NCBI RefSeq assembly: GCF_018326265.1
Contig: NZ_AP023360.1
Coordinates: forward strand, 4,869,501 to 4,933,500
Origin: Catellatospora sp. IY07-71
Lineage (GTDB): Bacteria > Actinomycetota > Actinomycetes > Mycobacteriales > Micromonosporaceae
DNA: 64,000 nucleotides
Direction of reading: 5' to 3'
Under the pieces are notes generated by a model. That model was given only the letters and a program-made list of their open reading frames with translations, was not told where the DNA came from and made no database searches. Of the stretch, positions 59,993 to 64,000 are shown in pieces (the stretch's first letter is position 1; every line of letters starts with the position of its first letter). Both the position numbers and the translations under genes were made by a program.

Positions 59993-60112
59993 AGTGACAC
60001 CTCCTCCCGCTCGGCTACCCCGCCCGGCGTGGGGCAAACCATCACATCGGGCTGTATGTCCAGACACGGTCCCGGCGGGTTCGCGGGGGTGCGGGACGGG
60101 TAGGCGCCGTGC

Positions 60113-61762
60113 ATGAGCACCACCGCGGCTGGATCCTGGCAGACGGGCACGCTGCTCGACGACCGCTATCGGCTTGCCGCGCCCGTCGGCAGCGGCGGCA
60201 GCGCCACCGTCTGGCAGGCCCGTGACGAGCGGCTCGGCCGCATGGTCGCCGTGAAGCTGCTCAATCCGCGGTTCGTGGCCGACGAGTGGGCGGTGCAGCG
60301 GCTGAGCACCGAGGCGCAGGCCCTGGCCCGGCTGCGGCACCGCCACATCGCCGAGGTGTACGACTTCGGCCTGGACCGCCAGGACGACCGGGTCCCGGTC
60401 GCGTTCCTGGTCATGGAGCTGATCGACGGCAGTTCCGTCGGCCAGGCGCTGCACGGCGGGCGAAGCCTGCCCTGGCCGCAGGCCGTCGCGGTCGCCGCGC
60501 AGACCGCCGGTGCGCTCGCCGCCGCGCACGCCCGCGGAGTCGTGCACCGCGACATCGCGCCCGGCAACATCCTGCTCACCGGCGACGGCGTGCAGATCAT
60601 CGACTTCGGCATCTGCGCCTCCACGGGCAGCGACGAGGTCGGCCCGGACGGCAACCTGATCGGCACCCCGGCCTACCTCGCACCCGAACGGGTCGACGGG
60701 CAGCCGGTCCAGCCCGCCGCCGACGTGTACGCCCTGGGCGTGCTGCTGTACCGCATGCTCAGCGGCGAGCTGCCCTGGCGGGCCGACACCCCGGTCGGCC
60801 TGCTCACCGCGCCGCGTTTCCGGCCGCCGGATCCGTTGCCCGACATCGAGGGCCTGCCCCCGGCCGTCGCGGCGGCGGTGACCGCCTGCCTCGACCGCGA
60901 TCCCGCCGCCAGGCCCACGGCCGCGCAGCTCGCGCAGACCCTCGGCGAGGTGGACATCGCCGGTCCGGCGGCGGCCGTCGGCGCGGCGCTGCCCGCCGAT
61001 GCCGCCGCCACCCTGACCCACATCCTGCCCTGGCAGCCGCTTGCCGAACCCGCCGTGCCCCGCCGCCGCGGCCGTACGGTGGCGCTCGCGGCCGGGGTCG
61101 CCGGACTCGCCGCAGCCGCCGTCGCGGTATGGGTCCTGAACGGCTCCAAGCCGTCCGAGCCTTCGACGGCGGTGCCCGCCGCCAGCGCCCCGCCCGCGTG
61201 CGACGCGACTTTCCAGCTGCGCGACGACACCGGCCGCCGATTCGCGGCGACGGTCACGGTGGTCAACGCCGCCGGGGACACCCGGAGCCCGGCACGGATC
61301 TCGTTCGACCTGCCCGGCACGCAGCGCGTCGACACCGACGCGCGGTGGCGGCAGGACGGCCGGACCGTCACCGCCACCGGCACCCGGGAGCTGGCTCCCG
61401 ACGCCCGGCTGAGCCTGCCCGTCAGCTGGACCTATCAGGAGAGCAATCCGCTGCCGACCGCGTTCCGGCTCGACGGCCGGCCGTGCGCGGCGTCCCTGCT
61501 CGGACCGGCGGGCGCGCCCATCACCGGACAGCCGAGCCCGACCGTCCAGGCGCCCGGATCCGCCGAGCCCACCGGCCCGGTGCCGCCGCCGCAGCAGAGC
61601 CCCGGAACGGATCCGGAACCGGCTTCACCCAGCCCCGAGCCCAGCCCGACGGAGGCCGCGAGCCCGCCCGCGCCCTCACCGTCCACAGCGGAGGACGGAC
61701 AGGAGGAGGACGTCACCGGGCAGCCCGCCGCAGGAAGTGGACCGCTGGGCAGACCTTGGTAG
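60113..61762 (+). CDS. Membrane serine/threonine kinase with CBM2-like ectodomain
   Basis: The 549-residue protein has a kinase domain at about residues 16-285: glycine loop VGSGGSATVW, Lys in MVAVKLL, catalytic VVHRDIAPGNILL, IDFGICAS and the APE motif in YLAPERVDG. A membrane helix lies near 325-343 (LAAGVAGLAAAAVAVWVLNG). The extracellular part (about 363-465) begins with CDATFQLRDD and ends with a paired Cys in GRPCAASL; its spacing of aromatic and Val residues resembles a family 2 carbohydrate-binding module. A Pro/Ser-rich tail follows. It may sense a polysaccharide and phosphorylate cytoplasmic targets. Confidence 0.83.
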   Translation: MSTTAAGSWQTGTLLDDRYRLAAPVGSGGSATVWQARDERLGRMVAVKLLNPRFVADEWAVQRLSTEAQALARLRHRHIAEVYDFGLDRQDDRVPVAFLVMELIDGSSVGQALHGGRSLPWPQAVAVAAQTAGALAAAHARGVVHRDIAPGNILLTGDGVQIIDFGICASTGSDEVGPDGNLIGTPAYLAPERVDGQPVQPAADVYALGVLLYRMLSGELPWRADTPVGLLTAPRFRPPDPLPDIEGLPPAVAAAVTACLDRDPAARPTAAQLAQTLGEVDIAGPAAAVGAALPADAAATLTHILPWQPLAEPAVPRRRGRTVALAAGVAGLAAAAVAVWVLNGSKPSEPSTAVPAASAPPACDATFQLRDDTGRRFAATVTVVNAAGDTRSPARISFDLPGTQRVDTDARWRQDGRTVTATGTRELAPDARLSLPVSWTYQESNPLPTAFRLDGRPCAASLLGPAGAPITGQPSPTVQAPGSAEPTGPVPPPQQSPGTDPEPASPSPEPSPTEAASPPAPSPSTAEDGQEEDVTGQPAAGSGPLGRPW

Positions 61763-61883
61763 CGTCGCACACCCGACGGGCATGTCAGCGGAGCCGGCCG
61801 GTCGGACCACGACCGATCGGCGCCGCAGGCAGAACCGATGCTCCGTGCCACCCCCGGCGCGGCGAGTGTGAAGCGAGGTCGCG

Positions 61884-64000
61884 ATGGTCGCCGCCGCCCA
61901 CAGCCGTGAGGCGCGTGCCCTGGTCACCGAGGCCGCAGACGCGCAGCGTGCCGCCCGGGCGGTGCTCGACGCCGAGCAGCGGCTGCTCGCCGAGATCCGC
62001 GGCCTCGCCGACACCCACCGGCGGCAGTCGCTCGACGAGCGCCTGCACCAGGCAGACCTCACCCGGCTGCGGCAGGCGGCGGACGGCAGACTGCGGCTCG
62101 GGCCGCTGCAGGCGGCCGGGATCACCACGGTCGGGCAGCTGATCGCCCGGCGCCACCAGCTCCACCAGGTCCCCGGCATCGGGCGGGCCACCGTCGCGCA
62201 GCTCGAAGGCGCCATGGAGGCCCTGGCCGCCGAGGTCGAGGCGGAGACCGCGCTGCGCCCCGACCCCGACCGCCGCTCACCGGCCGACACCCACCTGCTG
62301 CGCTCGCTGCACCGGCTGCTGCTGGTGCGCCGCCGGGTGCGGCCCGCCCTAGGCCGGGCCGGTGAGCTGCACGACGCCATCGCCGGCCGGATCGAGGCGG
62401 CCCGGCGGGCCAACAGCCGCTGGCGCAGCCTGTTCCGTGGCCGCCAGGGCCGCGAGGCGGACCGGGCCGCGCTCGCCGAGCTCGAGGCGGCGCTGCGCTC
62501 GCCACGGCTGGAGACCGCCCGGGCCAAGGTGCACGCCGCCGAGGCGGCCCTGGCCAAGGAGCCGACCGATCAGCAGCTGTGGCGCAGGTACCAGGCCGAC
62601 GCCGCGAGCTACCTGACGCTGCTGGCCGAGGCGACCGGCCGGGAGACCAGCGGGCGGACCGGGCAGCTGCCGTCCGACACCGCCGCCCGCGTCGACCAGC
62701 TGCGCCTGGACACCAGCCTGCTGAACTCCAGCCTGCGCGGGTACCAGTCCTTCGGCGCGCGGTTCATGATCGCGCAGCGGCGGGTGATCCTCGGCGACGA
62801 GATGGGTCTGGGCAAGACGGTGGAGACCCTCGCCGCCATGTGCCACCTGGCGGCGCAGGGCGAGCGGCACTTCCTGGTCGTCTGCCCGCCGAGCCTGGCC
62901 GGCAACTGGATGCACGAGATCCGGCGGCACTGCCGGCTCACCCCGCGCCTGCTGTACGGCGGCGACGCCGCCAAGAACACCGCCGCCTGGCGCACGCACG
63001 GCGGTATCGGCGTGACCGCGTACACGGCGCTGGAGCGGCTGGACCTCAAGGGTGTGCAGCTCGCCATGGTGGCGTTCGACGAGGCGCACTACATCAAGAA
63101 CCCCACCGCCAACCGCACCCGGCGCAGCCGCCGCGTCATCGATCACGCCGAACGGGTGGCCCTGCTCACCGGCACCCCGCTGGAGAACCGGGTGGAGGAG
63201 TTCGGCGTGCTCACCGAGCACATCAACCCCGACGTCGCCCGGGAGGCCGCCGCGGCGTCCTCACCGGACGCGTTCCGGCAGGCCATCGCTCCGGCGTACC
63301 TGCGCCGCAACCAGTCCGACGTGCTCGACGAGCTGCCCGGCCGGATCGAGACGGTGCAGCCGGTGACGCTGTCCGCCGAGGAGGCCGCCGCCTACCGCAA
63401 GGCCGTCTGGGAGGGGCACTTCATGACCATGCGCCGGGCCACCTTCGGTGATCCGACCGGGACGTCGACCAAGCTCGACCACGTCCGCGAGATCGCCGGC
63501 GAGGCGCTGGCCGAGGGCCACAAGGTGGTCGTCTTCTCGTACTTCCGCGACGTGCTGACCGCGGTGACGGCGGCGCTGGGCGACCGGGCGCACGGGCCGC
63601 TCACCGGTTCCACCCCGCCCCTGCAGCGCCAGCAGGTCATCGACGCGTTCACCGCGAGCCGGAGACCGGCCGTGCTGGTCAGCCAGATCGAGGTCGGTGG
63701 CGTCGGCCTCAACCTGCAGACCGCCTCGGTCGTGATCCTGATCGAGCCGCAGTGGAAGCCCAGCACGGAGGAGCAGGCCATCGCCCGCTGCCATCGGATG
63801 GGCCAGGTCCGGCCGGTGCAGGTGTTCCGCCTGATCGCCGAGGACACCGTGGACACCAGCATGCGGGAGCTGGTCGCGGGCAAGGCCGCGCTGTTCGACG
63901 AGTACGCCCGGCCCAGCGCGGCCAAGGAGGCCAACGCGCAGGCGGTCGACGGCGGCGACGGCACCCGGGCCACCGCCGAGAAGAAGATCATCGAGCAGGA
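61884..64000 (+). CDS. SNF2-family helicase with N-terminal helix-hairpin-helix (3' end outside)
   Basis: The gene runs off the right edge after 705 codons. The N terminus is helical with a helix-hairpin-helix element (GITTVGQLIARRHQLHQVPG, then IGRATVAQLEGAM) near residues 70-110, followed by coiled-coil-like helices to about 250. The SNF2 ATPase starts near 280: motif I ILGDEMGLGKTVE near 305, motif II VAFDEAHYIKN near 397, LTGTPLENRVEEF and, in the second lobe, VSQIEVGGVGLNLQTA and ARCHRMGQVRPV. It should move along double-stranded DNA and displace bound proteins. GCGAGG precedes the ATG. The preceding gene is the kinase, 121 bases away. Confidence 0.87.
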   Translation, partial: MVAAAHSREARALVTEAADAQRAARAVLDAEQRLLAEIRGLADTHRRQSLDERLHQADLTRLRQAADGRLRLGPLQAAGITTVGQLIARRHQLHQVPGIGRATVAQLEGAMEALAAEVEAETALRPDPDRRSPADTHLLRSLHRLLLVRRRVRPALGRAGELHDAIAGRIEAARRANSRWRSLFRGRQGREADRAALAELEAALRSPRLETARAKVHAAEAALAKEPTDQQLWRRYQADAASYLTLLAEATGRETSGRTGQLPSDTAARVDQLRLDTSLLNSSLRGYQSFGARFMIAQRRVILGDEMGLGKTVETLAAMCHLAAQGERHFLVVCPPSLAGNWMHEIRRHCRLTPRLLYGGDAAKNTAAWRTHGGIGVTAYTALERLDLKGVQLAMVAFDEAHYIKNPTANRTRRSRRVIDHAERVALLTGTPLENRVEEFGVLTEHINPDVAREAAAASSPDAFRQAIAPAYLRRNQSDVLDELPGRIETVQPVTLSAEEAAAYRKAVWEGHFMTMRRATFGDPTGTSTKLDHVREIAGEALAEGHKVVVFSYFRDVLTAVTAALGDRAHGPLTGSTPPLQRQQVIDAFTASRRPAVLVSQIEVGGVGLNLQTASVVILIEPQWKPSTEEQAIARCHRMGQVRPVQVFRLIAEDTVDTSMRELVAGKAALFDEYARPSAAKEANAQAVDGGDGTRATAEKKIIEQ

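Noticed and set aside
59798-61021. 407-codon minus-strand frame reaching into the kinase gene
   Set aside because: Only the last 64 codons (59798-59992) have a proper start site and protein-like sequence; the upstream part is a shadow of the kinase.

Overview
The window is very GC-rich DNA with tightly packed genes, strong GC bias at third codon positions, frequent GTG starts, many 4-nt ATGA/GTGA overlaps and many apparently leaderless genes. Together with a SigC-like sigma factor, actinobacterial protein families, secreted proteins with ricin-type and cellulose-binding modules and several palindromic spacers, this points to a filamentous actinomycete, most likely of the family Micromonosporaceae. 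This is an inference; no rRNA or tRNA gene is present to confirm it. I see no phage, plasmid, insertion sequence or CRISPR array, so it reads as chromosomal DNA.

Layout. 0-5 kb: the 5' part of a SigC-like sigma factor diverging from a zinc-finger membrane protein, an ABC exporter behind a MerR-type promoter, and a secreted delta-60 repeat protein. 5-8 kb: oxidoreductase, acetyltransferase, methyltransferase and a helical protein of unknown role. 8-13.2 kb: two large secreted multidomain proteins (sugar dehydrogenase and ThuA/DUF1080) sharing CBM6-like and ricin-lectin tails. 13-19.3 kb: mostly small or poorly known genes, including an EF-hand protein, an MFS permease, a TIGR03089 protein and a septum-formation-domain protein. 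19.4-24.8 kb: an IclR-controlled catabolic cluster (dipeptidase, amidohydrolase, ornithine-cyclodeaminase-like enzyme) followed by a formaldehyde dehydrogenase-like enzyme. 25-33 kb: a large RNA-repair fusion protein, a universal stress protein, a DUF3103-like protein, RtcB and a PadR regulator. 33-38.6 kb: a lipoprotein esterase, two gene remnants, ModA, and a two-subunit molybdenum hydroxylase. 38.7-44 kb: a MacB-type ABC transporter and a divergent two-component system. 44-48 kb: two epoxide hydrolase paralogues around a thioredoxin-like protein, and a DoxX-like protein. 48-50 kb: a secreted SGNH hydrolase with a CBM2 and a CebR-like operator. 50-54.5 kb: a metal-handling island (HMA protein, TauE/cupredoxin protein, two CDF transporters, CmtR-like sensor). 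54.5-64 kb: two small proteins, a membrane-anchored sigma factor with an AbfB ectodomain, a PAS/GAF/SpoIIE phosphatase coupled to a CarH-like B12-binding protein, a serine/threonine kinase with a CBM2-like ectodomain, and a SNF2 helicase that runs off the end.

How the parts may work together. The clearest units are the IclR cluster, the ABC transporter with its two-component system, the metal island, the molybdenum hydroxylase pair with nearby ModA, and the phosphatase/B12-sensor pair. The large RNA-repair fusion and RtcB lie about 3.3 kb apart and could act on the same damaged RNA ends. Two signalling proteins (the sigma factor fusion and the kinase) carry carbohydrate-binding ectodomains, which fits the secreted carbohydrate-active proteins elsewhere in the window. 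The most unusual items are the B12/SpoIIE pair, the sigma-ZAS-AbfB fusion, the four-domain RNA-repair protein, a 27-residue coupling ORF in the IclR operon, and a 23-bp element found upstream of two unrelated genes.
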